Source: Anaerolineaceae bacterium UBA6105
Lineage (GTDB): Bacteria; Chloroflexota; Anaerolineae; Anaerolineales; Anaerolineaceae
NCBI GenBank assembly: GCA_002423495.1
Contig: DIWN01000041.1
Coordinates: forward strand, 1 to 64,000
DNA length: 64,000 bases
Direction of reading: 5' to 3'
Part shown: one piece after another, positions 1 through 8,297 of the stretch
Layout: each line of letters begins with the position of its first letter
Numbering within the stretch: the stretch's first letter is position 1
Program-made: the position numbers and the translations under genes
The notes under the pieces: generated by a model
The model's database searches: none
Told to the model about the DNA's origin: nothing
Seen by the model: the letters and a program-made list of their open reading frames with translations, nothing else

Positions 1-24
1 AGCCAGGATCAAACTCTCCGCTAA
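1..24 (-). rRNA. rrs: 5' end of 16S rRNA (partial)
   Basis: Read on the minus strand, the window edge is AGAGTTTGATCCTGGCT, the universally conserved 5' end of bacterial 16S rRNA and the 27F primer site. The rest of the gene lies beyond position 1. The mature 5' end is placed about 7 bases before AGAGTTTG by analogy with E. coli, so the boundary at 24 is approximate. Confidence 0.93.
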
Positions 25-164
25 AATTTATCACCTTACGGTGTTTTCATCTTTACGGAAATTTCATTAACGAGGCTTGTAGTAATTACTTACCTATTTC
101 TTATTTGTCTTGCATTTTTCCTATCACTTTTCAGTTGTTAAGGTTCTGACTTTCAAGAGACCGG

Positions 165-193
165 ATTCTAACGGATTCATTCTCCGCTGTCAA
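165..193 (-). promoter_or_regulatory. rRNA promoter P3 (proximal)
   Basis: On the minus strand a perfect TTGACA (188-193), 17 bp spacer and TAGAAT (165-170). This is the promoter nearest the 16S gene. The roughly 130-bp leader between it and the rRNA 5' end would be removed during processing. Confidence 0.65.
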
Positions 194-332
194 GCCATTC
201 TTTCAGACGAAAGCGCCGGCCCTAATTTCTGCCGGCAACTGGCTAACCCCGATCCTATCTAGACCCAAGCTATTCTGTTTTCAAGCATCACGCCTCAGGC
301 GCGATATCCTAATGTAGCACCTTGGAAAAATT

Positions 333-361
333 AGTATAGACGATCAACATTGTTTTGTCAA
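333..361 (-). promoter_or_regulatory. rRNA promoter P2
   Basis: On the minus strand a perfect TTGACA (356-361), exactly 17 bp spacer, and TATACT (333-338). It is directed at the 16S gene. Confidence 0.75.
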
Positions 362-461
362 GGGCGATTTCCAACCTCTTTGAGTTTTGCCTCATTCTTG
401 CTGGAGTTCAGAAAGCTTATTTTGTCAAAGTCCATGCGTCCGTTCAGACGCGCAAAAGCCA

Positions 462-489
462 ATTATAGGCAAACCCAAGATTAAGTCAA
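462..489 (-). promoter_or_regulatory. rRNA promoter P1 (distal)
   Basis: On the minus strand TTGACT (484-489) is followed after 16 bp by a perfect TATAAT (462-467). It points towards the 16S gene about 440 bp away and is the outermost of three such sites. Confidence 0.7.
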
Positions 490-745
490 GGGTTTTTTGG
501 ACCAATTTCCAAAACTGGTCTTGTAATTACCCAAATTGCCCGAATCTCACCTGAAGAATATGGAATCAGGATTGAATTGAAACGTTCCCGATCTTTACAC
601 CAAAAGGCAAAAGGCAGATAAGCAAAAAACGGAGCGGTATGCTTGCCCATTTGATTTACACGGGCAATCTGCCACTCGGTTCATTTGGTCAAAATTTCAA
701 CGCTATTTTCGATAAAACAGCGAGTACCCTTCCAATCAAGCCGGA

Positions 746-1525
746 CTAAAACTTGTTCGAGCCTATAAATGGCACAAATCTTGGGGTTTTGGAGGCATAT
801 TCCCGCCATTCGGGGTTCTGACCCTTGCCCTTTTCCTGAATGGGGATGCCCGAAACAAACAGGAGCAGATAAGTGATCACTGCCGGGCTGATCAAGGCCA
901 GCCATCCCCATGGATAAGTAAGGCTCATCACCGCCATGCCCAACCAGACCAGGCTCTCGCCAAAATAGTTGGGGTGACGGCTGGTTTTCCACAACCCTGC
1001 TTGCATGATTTTGCCTTTGTTGTTCGGGTCGCGTTTAAATGCAGCCAATTGCGCGTCAGCCACAGCCTCAAAGAGGAAACCAATCGCGAAAATGACCAGA
1101 CCCACCCAGGTGGCTATTCCCACGGGTTTTGGATCGACGTAATTCATCCGCAGGATTGCGGCCGAAATGATGTATTGCAGCCCAGCCTGAAGCATGAACA
1201 AGCGCAAAAAGGCTTTGGTTTGCCCGTTCTCACCATAACCCTTTAGAATTTCCTGGTAGCGCCTATCTTCGCCGGTTTTCGCAATCCGTTTAACAACATA
1301 CCGGGCCAGCCGCAAGCCCCACAGGCTTACCGCCAGTGCCAAGAGCAAATTAGGCAATTCCTGGGGAGAAAAGGCGAAATAAGCGATCCAGGCGATCAAG
1401 ACATACCCAACACCCCAGGCGGCGTCCAAAAAGGTTACTTTGCCGGTGAATCTGGCAATCACGTAAACAAGTGAAAACGCTGCCACCGGCACCAACAACA
1501 TCAGTATTAAGTATTGGAAAATCAT
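746..1525 (-). CDS. DUF1295 family membrane protein (steroid 5-alpha-reductase-like)
   Basis: A 259-residue polytopic membrane protein. The C-terminal half carries the hallmark of the DUF1295/ICMT-like fold: GLWKTSRHPNYFGESLVW near the middle of the second half, then a P-x-I-QEKGKG tail, shared with steroid 5-alpha reductases and isoprenylcysteine methyltransferases. The enzymatic reaction of bacterial members is not established. The start at 1525 (MIFQYLIL) is chosen because its ATG overlaps the stop of the preceding DUF2177 gene as ATGA, implying translational coupling; no separate ribosome binding site is seen. DUF1295 and DUF2177 genes are commonly neighbours, often near cyclopropane fatty acid synthase genes; none is present here. 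Confidence 0.85.
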   Translation of the reverse strand: MIFQYLILMLLVPVAAFSLVYVIARFTGKVTFLDAAWGVGYVLIAWIAYFAFSPQELPNLLLALAVSLWGLRLARYVVKRIAKTGEDRRYQEILKGYGENGQTKAFLRLFMLQAGLQYIISAAILRMNYVDPKPVGIATWVGLVIFAIGFLFEAVADAQLAAFKRDPNNKGKIMQAGLWKTSRHPNYFGESLVWLGMAVMSLTYPWGWLALISPAVITYLLLFVSGIPIQEKGKGQNPEWREYASKTPRFVPFIGSNKF

Positions 1526-1911
1526 TTTCGGATGAAGTAGGTGATGAGTGAAACCGCGAGAGAGATAAATGTACCCCATGCAATATCCACAACCGTTACC
1601 AGCAAAGGCCAATCCTTGAGAGTTGCCATGTTGGTCAGGTCATAGGTGGCGTAGGTCACCAGGCCAAAAATCGCGGCGCTGATGATCAGCCGTGTCAGGT
1701 TCTGGTGTTCCAAGGCCGGAACGATCACAAAGTAAATCATGGCAGCAATAAACAATAGATAGAAGATCGCAGCCGGCAGCAATTTGGCTTTATCAGCCAT
1801 CAGATGCCCAATTTGGGACTTGTAAAACTTCGAAGCAATGATTGTCAGCCAGAGCATGTCAATGCCCAGAAAAACGGCAAAAGCGACTAAAAATGTCTTG
1901 ATGTTTTCCAC
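1522..1911 (-). CDS. DUF2177 family membrane protein
   Basis: A 129-residue protein with about four membrane segments. It shows the family signatures FLGIDMLWL near the N-terminus and TYATYDLTNMATLKDWP followed by DIAWG near the C-terminus. The biochemical role of the family is unknown. It is the first gene of a two-gene operon with the DUF1295 protein (4-bp ATGA overlap) and has its own promoter with an embedded inverted repeat upstream. Membrane lipid modification is a guess from usual gene neighbourhoods, not from anything in this sequence. Confidence 0.85.
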   Translation of the reverse strand: MENIKTFLVAFAVFLGIDMLWLTIIASKFYKSQIGHLMADKAKLLPAAIFYLLFIAAMIYFVIVPALEHQNLTRLIISAAIFGLVTYATYDLTNMATLKDWPLLVTVVDIAWGTFISLAVSLITYFIRK

Positions 1912-1976
1912 TTTCTCATCCTCAGTAAGCGATATTAACGCAAGCGGTTCTTTGCGGTGGATATTTGTATAAATAA

Positions 1977-2005
1977 ACTATAAACTGTTTTTGGTCAGTT
2001 TACAA
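1977..2005 (-). promoter_or_regulatory. promoter with inverted-repeat operator for the DUF2177-DUF1295 operon
   Basis: On the minus strand TTGTAA (2000-2005), 17 bp spacer, TATAGT (1977-1982). The spacer holds a perfect inverted repeat TAAACTG-N8-CAGTTTA (1981-2002) that touches both promoter hexamers, which is a typical repressor-site position. The cognate regulator is not evident. Confidence 0.55.
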
Positions 2006-2055
2006 TTAGCGTAAACAAAATCCCCAAAAAAATGACCGGTTCTTCCCCATAGCCA

Positions 2056-2132
2056 AGAAACCTTTACTAAAGGTTTCTATTGGGAATAAAATTTGGACTC
2101 TATTACAGATTCGAAACAAAAGCCCGAGGGGC
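2056..2132 (-). terminator. hairpins between the MarR operon and the DUF2177 operon
   Basis: Two structures follow the CopD-like gene on the minus strand. GCCC-CTC-GGGC followed by TTTTGTTT (2132 down to 2115) resembles a short intrinsic terminator. Beyond it is a perfect 10-bp hairpin AGAAACCTTT / AAAGGTTTCT with a 3-nt loop (2056-2078). Termination is likely but the stem of the first is short. Confidence 0.4.
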
Positions 2133-2198
2133 AAGCCTTATAAATTTTTCGGCTTGTCTCTCAGTCTGACATAGAAATGGAGGATATCCGTTTCTATA

Positions 2199-2660
2199 TT
2201 AAATCATCGATGATAAGAACAAAACGACCACACCGAGCAGCGCATTGAGCGCCAGAATCCCCGCCGAAAGTTTTTGGAGCTCCATTTTCTTTTCAACTTT
2301 CACCCGCTTATTGATGGAAAGCCTCACAAAAGCCAGGATGACCATTACCACGATCAAAATGTGCTTGACCGACACAGCGGTCATGTAGGGCGTGCCAAAA
2401 TCCATCAGGCTGGTGAAACTCTTGGATGACTTCCCTAACAGCAGACCGGTCAGAGCCAAACCTGCCATACTCGCCAGGGCAAAGGGTTTAATGCGGTCCT
2501 GGATCCCGTTTATGACCATCAGAGGCTCACTGATTTTTGGATTTTTGCGAATGCCTGGCAAAATCACCAGCGCCATCAACAGCATTCCGCCGATCCAAAG
2601 CGCAGTAAACAGGTTGTGTAAAAATCGCATGACATTCATTAGTAATAGTTGGTTGGGCAT
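2199..2660 (-). CDS. CopD-like small integral membrane protein
   Basis: A 153-residue protein with four predicted membrane spans. The N-terminus (RFLHNLFTALWIGGMLLMALVILP) resembles CopD/DUF4149-type proteins, whose conserved His and Trp-x-Gly-Gly sit in the first span. The function in this family ranges from copper handling to unknown. The start at 2660 is supported by AGAGGAAA 6-7 bases upstream and by its position directly after the MarR stop codon at 2662, so the pair is co-transcribed and probably under MarR control. No other metal-handling gene is next to it. Confidence 0.7.
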   Translation of the reverse strand: MPNQLLLMNVMRFLHNLFTALWIGGMLLMALVILPGIRKNPKISEPLMVINGIQDRIKPFALASMAGLALTGLLLGKSSKSFTSLMDFGTPYMTAVSVKHILIVVMVILAFVRLSINKRVKVEKKMELQKLSAGILALNALLGVVVLFLSSMI

Positions 2661-2661
2661 T

Positions 2662-3087
2662 TTATATTTCCTCTTTCTTTGAGATCGCTTTTTCAATTAA
2701 AGCTAACAAAATCTTTTTTTCCTCGTCATCCAAACCTTCCAAAATCGTTTCTACCCGCTGACTTCGATACTCCTCAATTTCAAAAACCAGCTGACGTCCT
2801 TTTTCCGTCAGAGCAAGTGAAAGCGCTCTGCCATCAAACGGTTCTGGGGTTTTGGTAACCAAGCCTTTCGCGTTCAACAAGCTCACCATCGCGCTCACGC
2901 TGGCTGCGCTGTATTGCAGAGCACTGGTCAGCTGGCTTAAGCGTGAATCGGGATGCTTTTCCAGATAATCCAGGTAAACCACCTGGGCGGGTGTGATATC
3001 AAACTTGTCCAGTGGCGGCAGTTCTCCTCCCAGCTGATGAAAGCGGAGGATCAATTGTTGAAATTTCAGGTTTAGCGAGTCTTCCAT
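2662..3087 (-). CDS. MarR family transcriptional regulator
   Basis: A 141-residue winged-helix regulator of normal MarR length. The helix-turn-helix is around residues 50-75 (SRLSQLTSALQYSAASVSAMVSLL) and the wing around 80-95 (TKTPEPFDGRALSLALTEKGRQL, with the D-x-R motif). It heads an operon with a CopD-like membrane protein. A perfect 27-bp palindrome overlaps its ATG, so autoregulation is very likely. The Shine-Dalgarno-like AGGAAA lies inside that palindrome, so protein binding or RNA folding could also affect translation. The ligand is unknown. Confidence 0.88.
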   Translation of the reverse strand: MEDSLNLKFQQLILRFHQLGGELPPLDKFDITPAQVVYLDYLEKHPDSRLSQLTSALQYSAASVSAMVSLLNAKGLVTKTPEPFDGRALSLALTEKGRQLVFEIEEYRSQRVETILEGLDDEEKKILLALIEKAISKKEEI

Positions 3088-3113
3088 AATTAGTTAGGTT
3101 TCCTAACTAATTA
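3087..3113. promoter_or_regulatory. perfect 27-bp palindromic operator at the MarR start codon
   Basis: Arms TAATTAGTTAGG and CCTAACTAATTA (12 bp each, no mismatch) surround a 3-bp centre. The palindrome begins on the last base of the MarR start codon and includes its likely ribosome binding site. Size, symmetry and TTAG-rich half sites fit MarR-family operators. Confidence 0.8.
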
Positions 3114-3149
3114 GTTTATCCTTACTTCACCAAAAAAGCAAGTCGTCTG

Positions 3150-3182
3150 TAATAAAAACAGCACCAGTGAATACTGGTGCTG
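3150..3182 (-). terminator. intrinsic terminator of the CaCA antiporter gene
   Basis: On the minus strand CAGCACCAGT-ATTC-ACTGGTGCTG (10-bp perfect stem, 3159-3182) is followed by TTTTTATT. It lies 20 bp past the antiporter stop codon. Confidence 0.85.
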
Positions 3183-3201
3183 CGGATTGAATCGATCTGT
3201 T

Positions 3202-4230
3202 TTAGAAATCGATATTGAAGACGAAACTGCGGAAAAAGATGTAAATGAAGTAGATAATGATCAAGTATATAGCAGACTTTTTGCCAAGTTTTCCGTCATT
3301 GAACCACAAGATTGCCCACAGCAAAATGCCGGTCAGGGTCTCCCACGGGAGATCCCAGATAATCAGAGGTCTTGGAACGGCATAGGTAGAAATGAGCGCG
3401 CCACCACCGATTGCCAACAAGGGGTTGGTGATGTTGCTGCCCACCAACGTGCCCAGGGAGATGCCGGCTTCTTTGTGGCGGAGACCCGCCAAAGCAGTGG
3501 TGAGCTCGGGTAAGGCCGATGCCAGGCCAAGCGTAATTACTCCAATCAGTGACCCGCCCACGCCTGTTCGATCAACTATAGTTTCGGTAGCCGAAAGCAC
3601 AAAAGTAGCGCATCCAATGATGACTACCAACATCATCATTGTGATAAAAGCGTCGAATAAGACTTGACGACCATTGCTTGGGACGTCTTCAGCCAGCTCT
3701 GAAGAATTGAGCTCGTTGTCCTCTTCCTTGTAGTGCTTACGTTCGTCCGTATACAAATAGTAGGTATAGGCGAGAAATGTTCCAAATAAAATCGCTCCAT
3801 CAATGCGACTGTAGTCACCATCCCAACCGAGGATGATGCACATAATGGTCGTGCCGATCATCGGGACCATGCTCTTCCAGAGGAAATAGCGCCTGAAATG
3901 AAGTGTGCCCGCCAACAAGATCACAATGCCCATGATCAGAGTCTGTTGAACCACATCCGAGCCAATATTGGCGCCCAGAACGATAGCAGAACCGGTTTGG
4001 TAATCCAGCGTGCCGCGCAGAATATTGACAGACGCGGTGAAGTGGGAGGTGATTTCTGGAAGTGAGGTAGCAACAGAGAGCACCGTCATTCCCATGAAAG
4101 TGCTGGATAGTTTAAAGTAGTTTGCGATACCAATTAACTTCTTAACAGCATAGTTCGCGCCTATAACCAGCACAACAAGCGCAGCCAAACCAACCGCGCC
4201 AACCAAGTATATACTCCAATTTTGCATCAT
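3202..4230 (-). CDS. CaCA family sodium/calcium exchanger-type antiporter
   Basis: A 342-residue membrane protein of the calcium:cation antiporter superfamily with the usual two inverted halves. The alpha-1 repeat is GMTVLSVATSLPEITS near residues 45-60, with the acidic Glu in SLPE. The alpha-2 repeat is GLASALPELTTALAG and GTLVGSNITNPLL near 225-260. A hydrophilic loop rich in Glu/Asp (about 165-190) separates the halves, where family members bind regulatory cations. The start at 4230 (MMQNWS) has AAAAGGAC 7-8 bases upstream and is preferred to an upstream codon. It is monocistronic, with its own terminator. Confidence 0.87.
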   Translation of the reverse strand: MMQNWSIYLVGAVGLAALVVLVIGANYAVKKLIGIANYFKLSSTFMGMTVLSVATSLPEITSHFTASVNILRGTLDYQTGSAIVLGANIGSDVVQQTLIMGIVILLAGTLHFRRYFLWKSMVPMIGTTIMCIILGWDGDYSRIDGAILFGTFLAYTYYLYTDERKHYKEEDNELNSSELAEDVPSNGRQVLFDAFITMMMLVVIIGCATFVLSATETIVDRTGVGGSLIGVITLGLASALPELTTALAGLRHKEAGISLGTLVGSNITNPLLAIGGGALISTYAVPRPLIIWDLPWETLTGILLWAILWFNDGKLGKKSAIYLIIIYFIYIFFRSFVFNIDF

Positions 4231-4317
4231 AATAAGTCCTTTTCTCAAAACGATTGATTATAAGACCTTTTTAATTATAGCAATAGTTGCGGATACGATT
4301 TAACCTCGATTTAACAA

Positions 4318-5150
4318 TTGGTAGAGGAGATGCGACTCTTATTGGGATTTAAGGGAGCAGGAAATAGAGGTATTCCTGTGTTAGAAGGGAGCGCAGTAAC
4401 CGTGGCGATCTGGCTGTTGCGTTGGTCTAAAAAGCTAAAATGCAGACTGCCGCGTCGCCCTTGTGGGCTCCTCGAAGAGACGAATCTATCTCCGCAATTA
4501 CGGATTAATCTGTCATCGCGTGTAAATTATGGCACCCCTTTGTCATCGCGAGGGAGCGTAGCGACCGTGGCGATCTGCCTTTTGTATCTATTGGCCCAAA
4601 CACAGTCTTTCGCCGTAGATCAGTGTGTGGTGATTCGCATGTCATCGATTAGAAAATCAAAAACAGTACGCGTAGGGCGAGATTGGAAGCACTGCAAACA
4701 TCATCAGGCACGTATCTTGATTTGCTTCCAATCCGCCATCACACCATCGATCATTCGCAATAAACAAGCCTTGCTCCCCAAATTACTATCATCGGCGGAT
4801 TGAGGGCACCTTGACCGATTTGATGAACGAGCGTATCGTGCCCTCAATCTCGCCCTACAAAAAATTTTGCCTTTATAGCAGATTATGTACTCGTCAACGC
4901 GAGCGAAGCGTGGCGATCTGCCTTTTGCATTTACTAGCTGGAGACCTAGCAGTCAGTTCGAGTGCTCGGTCTGCCCACATGCGCTTTCAGCGCTGGGGCG
5001 CTTCGCAAGAGACAGGCACCAACATGATAGCTGGAGACCTTACGGTCAAAACCCGTGCGCGGTGAGGACACCGGCACGATCATTGTTGGAGACTGCCGCG
5101 TCGCCATGGCGGGCTCATCGCAGAGACGGATCTATCTCTGCAATTCTTAC
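4318..5150. repeat. intergenic repeat region with mixed dispersed palindromic elements
   Basis: About 850 bp without a credible gene. Three copies of a GCGAGGGAGCGTAGCGACCG / TGGCGATCTGCC element lie near 4386-4420, 4542-4582 and 4892-4926. A paired module bounded by GTAGGGCGAGATTG (about 4674) and CAATCTCGCCCTAC (about 4844-4857) surrounds CCAATCCGCC / GGCGGATTG segments. TGGAGACCTTACGGTCAAAACC-type elements are near 4938, 5031 and 5088. Open frames here are made of translated repeats and lack ribosome binding sites. Confidence 0.75.
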
Positions 5151-5163
5151 CGATTACTAACAC

Positions 5164-5193
5164 TTTTTCTGTATACTATAGATAACAGAAAAA
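5164..5193 (+). promoter_or_regulatory. clpB promoter -10 with overlapping inverted repeat
   Basis: TATACT (5172-5177) is a good -10, about 35 bp before the clpB start; no convincing -35 is seen at 16-18 bp. Around it lies an inverted repeat TTTTTCTGT-N12-ACAGAAAAA (5164-5193), positioned like a repressor site. It is not a CIRCE element (TTAGCACTC-N9-GAGTGCTAA). Confidence 0.45.
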
Positions 5194-5211
5194 AACAGGA
5201 AAGAAGAAAAT

Positions 5212-7794
5212 ATGGACCTCAACAAATTCACTCAAAAAGCGCAACAGGCTGTGATCAACGCTCAGCAATTGGCGCGGGAGTTTAATCACCAAAGCATCGA
5301 ACCCAGCCACCTGCTGCTGGCTTTGCTCAACCAACCCGACAGCACTGTGCCGGCTGTGATCACGCAAATCGCTGGCTCTGCTGAGATATTAAAGGAAGAA
5401 GTGCGCAAAGAACTGGCGGGACGCCCCAAAGTCTATGGTGGCTCCAGCGGTGAGGCGGGGCTTGCTCGCCAAGCGGCAGAAGTGCTGGACGCGGCTGAGC
5501 GCTATGCCAAGGGCATGGGCGACGAATACACCTCCACCGAACACATCCTGCTCGGTCTGACCGACAGCCCCGAGAGCAAAAGCCTTTCCGCCTTCGGCGT
5601 CACCAAGGATGCCGTGCTCAAAGCGCTGCGCGAGATCCGCGGCAGCCAGTCGGTCACCAGCCAAACGCCGGAAGATACCTACCAAGCGCTCGAAAAGTAC
5701 GGTCGCGACCTGACCGCGCTGGCACGCCAGGGCAAGATGGACCCTGTGATCGGGCGTGATGAGGAGATCCGCCGCACGATCGAGATCCTCAGCCGCCGCA
5801 CCAAGAACAACCCCGCCCTGATCGGTGAGCCCGGCGTGGGCAAGACCGCCATCGTCGAAGGGCTAGCGCAGCGCGTCGTCAACCGCGACGTGCCCGAGGG
5901 TTTGAAAAACAAACGCATCGTTCAGCTCGATATGGCAGCCATGGTTGCCGGCGCTAAATATCGCGGCGAATTTGAGGAACGCCTCAAAGCAACCCTCAAG
6001 GAAGTTACCGAAGCCGAAGGGCAGATCATCCTCTTCGTTGATGAGATGCACACCGTCATTGGCGCGGGCGCAGCCGAAGGCGCTATGGATGCCGGCAACA
6101 TCCTCAAACCGATGTTGGCGCGCGGTGAGTTGCACCTGATCGGCGCCACCACCACCAACGAGTACCGCAAGTATGTCGAGAAAGACGCCGCCCTCGAGCG
6201 CCGCTTCCAGCCAGTTTACGTGGCTGAGCCCAGCGTTGAAGACACCATCAGCATTCTGCGGGGATTGAAATCGAAATACGAAGTGCACCACGGTGTGCGC
6301 ATTACCGATTCGGCAGCCATTGCAGCCGCGACCTTGAGCAACCGCTACATCACAGACCGCAAGCTGCCGGATAAGGCGATCGACCTGATCGACGAAGCTG
6401 CCGCACACTTGCGCACCGAGATTGACTCAAAACCCCAGGCTTTGGATGAGGTTGACCGCGACATCATGCAGCTGGAGATCGAAAAACAAGCCTTGCAGAA
6501 AGAAAAAGACCAGGCTTCGCGTGAACGGCTCGAAAAGCTTGAAGCGGACCTGGCGGATTTGGGCGAAAAATCCAAAGCGCTGACAGCTCAGTGGCAGGCT
6601 GAAAAAGAAGCCATCCAGGGCTTTAAAGACCTCAAAGAAAAGCTCGATCAGGCGCAACAGGAAATGGAACAGGCTGAACGCAACGCTGACCTTGAGAAAG
6701 CCTCGCGATTGCGCTACGGCACCATCCGCGAGCTGGAGAACAAGATCCGCGAGGCTGAATTGAAGCTGCAGAGCCAGCAAAAGCAAGGCGCACTGCTCAA
6801 GGAAGAGGTGGACGCGGAAGAAATCGCGTCAGTGGTGGGCAAATGGACCGGCATCCCGGTCAGCCGCTTGCTGGAAGGCGAGATGGAGAAGCTGCTCCAC
6901 ATGGAAGAGCGCCTGCATCAGCGCGTGGTTGGGCAGGATGAAGCTATCAACGCCGTTTCCAAGGCGGTGCGCCGCTCGCGCTCGGGCATGCAGGACCCCA
7001 ACCGCCCGATCGGCTCATTCATTTTCCTGGGTCCCACCGGCGTCGGCAAGACCGAGCTGGCGCGCGCCCTGGCGGAGTTCCTGTTTGACGACCAGAACGC
7101 CATGGTGCGCATTGATATGAGCGAATACCAGGAACGCCACACCATCAGCCGCTTGTTTGGCGCGCCTCCGGGCTACGTGGGCTACGAAGAAGGCGGGCAA
7201 TTGACTGAAGCTGTGCGGCGCCGCCCATACAGCGTGTTTTTGTTCGACGAGATCGAAAAAGCCCATTCTGAGATCTTCAACGCCCTGCTGCAGGTGCTGG
7301 ATGACGGCCGCATGACCGACGGGCAGGGGCGTACGGTCGACTTCCGCAACACGCTGATCATCATGACCAGCAATCTCGGCAGCCAGCTCTGGATGAACGA
7401 CCAAAGCGGTCAGCCCCGCCAGGTCAGCCGCGATGCAGTTGTGGACCTGCTGAAGACCTTCTTCAGACCAGAGTTTCTGAACCGGGTGGACGAGATTGTC
7501 ACCTTCAAGCCTCTCACCCGTGAGGATTTGGGCGAAATCGTTGAAATCCAGCTGCTGCATGTTTCTGACCTGCTGGCAGACCGCGGGCTCAAGCTCGAGA
7601 TCAGCCCGGCTGCGCGGGGGTGGCTGGCGGATGTGGGTTACGACCCCGAATTTGGCGCGCGCCCCCTCAAACGCGCCATTCAGCGCGAGGTCCAGGACCC
7701 GCTGGCGCTAAAGATTCTCAGCGGAGACTTCAGCGAAGGCGACACGATCAAGATTGATGTTTCAGACGCGGGATTGAGCTTTAGTAAAGCATAG
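5212..7794 (+). CDS. clpB: ClpB ATP-dependent disaggregase (AAA+ chaperone)
   Basis: An 860-residue Hsp100 protein of full family length that rescues aggregated proteins together with DnaK. Order: N-terminal double-Clp domain (1-145); first AAA+ module with Walker A GEPGVGKT (205-212), Walker [10 protein letters not shown] and [13 protein letters not shown]; the coiled-coil middle domain (about 400-525) that separates ClpB from ClpA/ClpC; second AAA+ module with Walker A GPTGVGKT (607-614), [11 protein letters not shown] and the GYVGYEEGG pore loop; C-terminal D2 small domain. GGAAAGAAG precedes the ATG. It is a single gene, heat-shock controlled in most bacteria. No dnaK or grpE lies in the window. 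Confidence 0.97.
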   Translation: MDLNKFTQKAQQAVINAQQLAREFNHQSIEPSHLLLALLNQPDSTVPAVITQIAGSAEILKEEVRKELAGRPKVYGGSSGEAGLARQAAEVLDAAERYAKGMGDEYTSTEHILLGLTDSPESKSLSAFGVTKDAVLKALREIRGSQSVTSQTPEDTYQALEKYGRDLTALARQGKMDPVIGRDEEIRRTIEILSRRTKNNPALIGEPGVGKTAIVEGLAQRVVNRDVPEGLKNKRIVQLDMAAMVAGAKYRGEFEERLKATLKEVTEAEGQIILFVDEMHTVIGAGAAEGAMDAGNILKPMLARGELHLIGATTTNEYRKYVEKDAALERRFQPVYVAEPSVEDTISILRGLKSKYEVHHGVRITDSAAIAAATLSNRYITDRKLPDKAIDLIDEAAAHLRTEIDSKPQALDEVDRDIMQLEIEKQALQKEKDQASRERLEKLEADLADLGEKSKALTAQWQAEKEAIQGFKDLKEKLDQAQQEMEQAERNADLEKASRLRYGTIRELENKIREAELKLQSQQKQGALLKEEVDAEEIASVVGKWTGIPVSRLLEGEMEKLLHMEERLHQRVVGQDEAINAVSKAVRRSRSGMQDPNRPIGSFIFLGPTGVGKTELARALAEFLFDDQNAMVRIDMSEYQERHTISRLFGAPPGYVGYEEGGQLTEAVRRRPYSVFLFDEIEKAHSEIFNALLQVLDDGRMTDGQGRTVDFRNTLIIMTSNLGSQLWMNDQSGQPRQVSRDAVVDLLKTFFRPEFLNRVDEIVTFKPLTREDLGEIVEIQLLHVSDLLADRGLKLEISPAARGWLADVGYDPEFGARPLKRAIQREVQDPLALKILSGDFSEGDTIKIDVSDAGLSFSKA

Positions 7795-7800
7795 CTAAGT

Positions 7801-7862
7801 GCAGGAGGGTTGGCGTCACAGACCCTGAACGAACCTGATCCTTGTTTAGCCAACCCACCTGC
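7801..7862 (+). terminator. long inverted repeat after clpB
   Basis: GCAGGAGGGTTGGC (7801-7814) and GCCAACCCACCTGC (7849-7862) form 14-bp arms with one mismatch around a 34-bp spacer, starting 6 bp after the clpB stop. There is no T tract, so it may be a repeat unit or an mRNA 3' stabiliser rather than a classical terminator. Confidence 0.4.
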
Positions 7863-8260
7863 AGCAGTGGCACTTTAACGGTGGCAAGTCAGGGCGTAGG
7901 GAACGGTCTTGCGCCGTTCCGTTTGGCCATTTTGCGGAAGGGGTCGAGCCCCTTCCCTACGAAAGATGAATGGTGGGTCGGCTTTCTGTGATCACCCGAA
8001 CCTCAACTTTGTTTTACGCCAACTCACCCTACTACTCCACCGTGGAGATTCCAATTGTCGGAGTGAGCCCGCGCAAGAAGGCTTGATTCAAAACGGGTCA
8101 AGGCGGTCTCATTACACGGCTTCGCCGGTACTCCGTCCGACCTACCAGCCTGGCGTAAAAAAATTTTTCACAGGCCTGAACGGCAGGCTTCAGCCCTCTC
8201 CGCTTCACTACCAGGGCAGGGTCCCTTCCATACGAAAGCGGCAGCGGCGTTTTATTTAGA
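7863..8260. repeat. intergenic region with GGAACGG...CCGTTCC type repeats
   Basis: About 400 bp with no gene. One module runs from GTAGGGAACGG (about 7897) through a GGAACGG-TCTTGCG-CCGTTCC hairpin to GGGGTCGAGCCCCTTCCCTACGA (about 7964). A second module near 8175-8236 carries GAACGGCAGGCTTCAGCCC, TCCGCTTCACTACCAGGGCAGGG and CCCTTCCATACGA. Related copies sit at 25444-25582. Short open frames on both strands here are repeat-derived. Confidence 0.7.
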
Positions 8261-8297
8261 TAGAAGTAATCTGTATCTCTATCGCCTTCAGACACCC

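Noticed and set aside
423..428. A fourth TTGACA upstream of the rRNA gene
   Set aside because: No -10-like hexamer lies at 16-18 bp from it.
4318..5285. Several plus-strand open frames of 76-161 codons
   Set aside because: They are built of translated repeat units, lack ribosome binding sites and overlap each other; none resembles a protein family.
7909..8295. Open frames on both strands after clpB
   Set aside because: They lie wholly within dispersed repeats, with no start signals.
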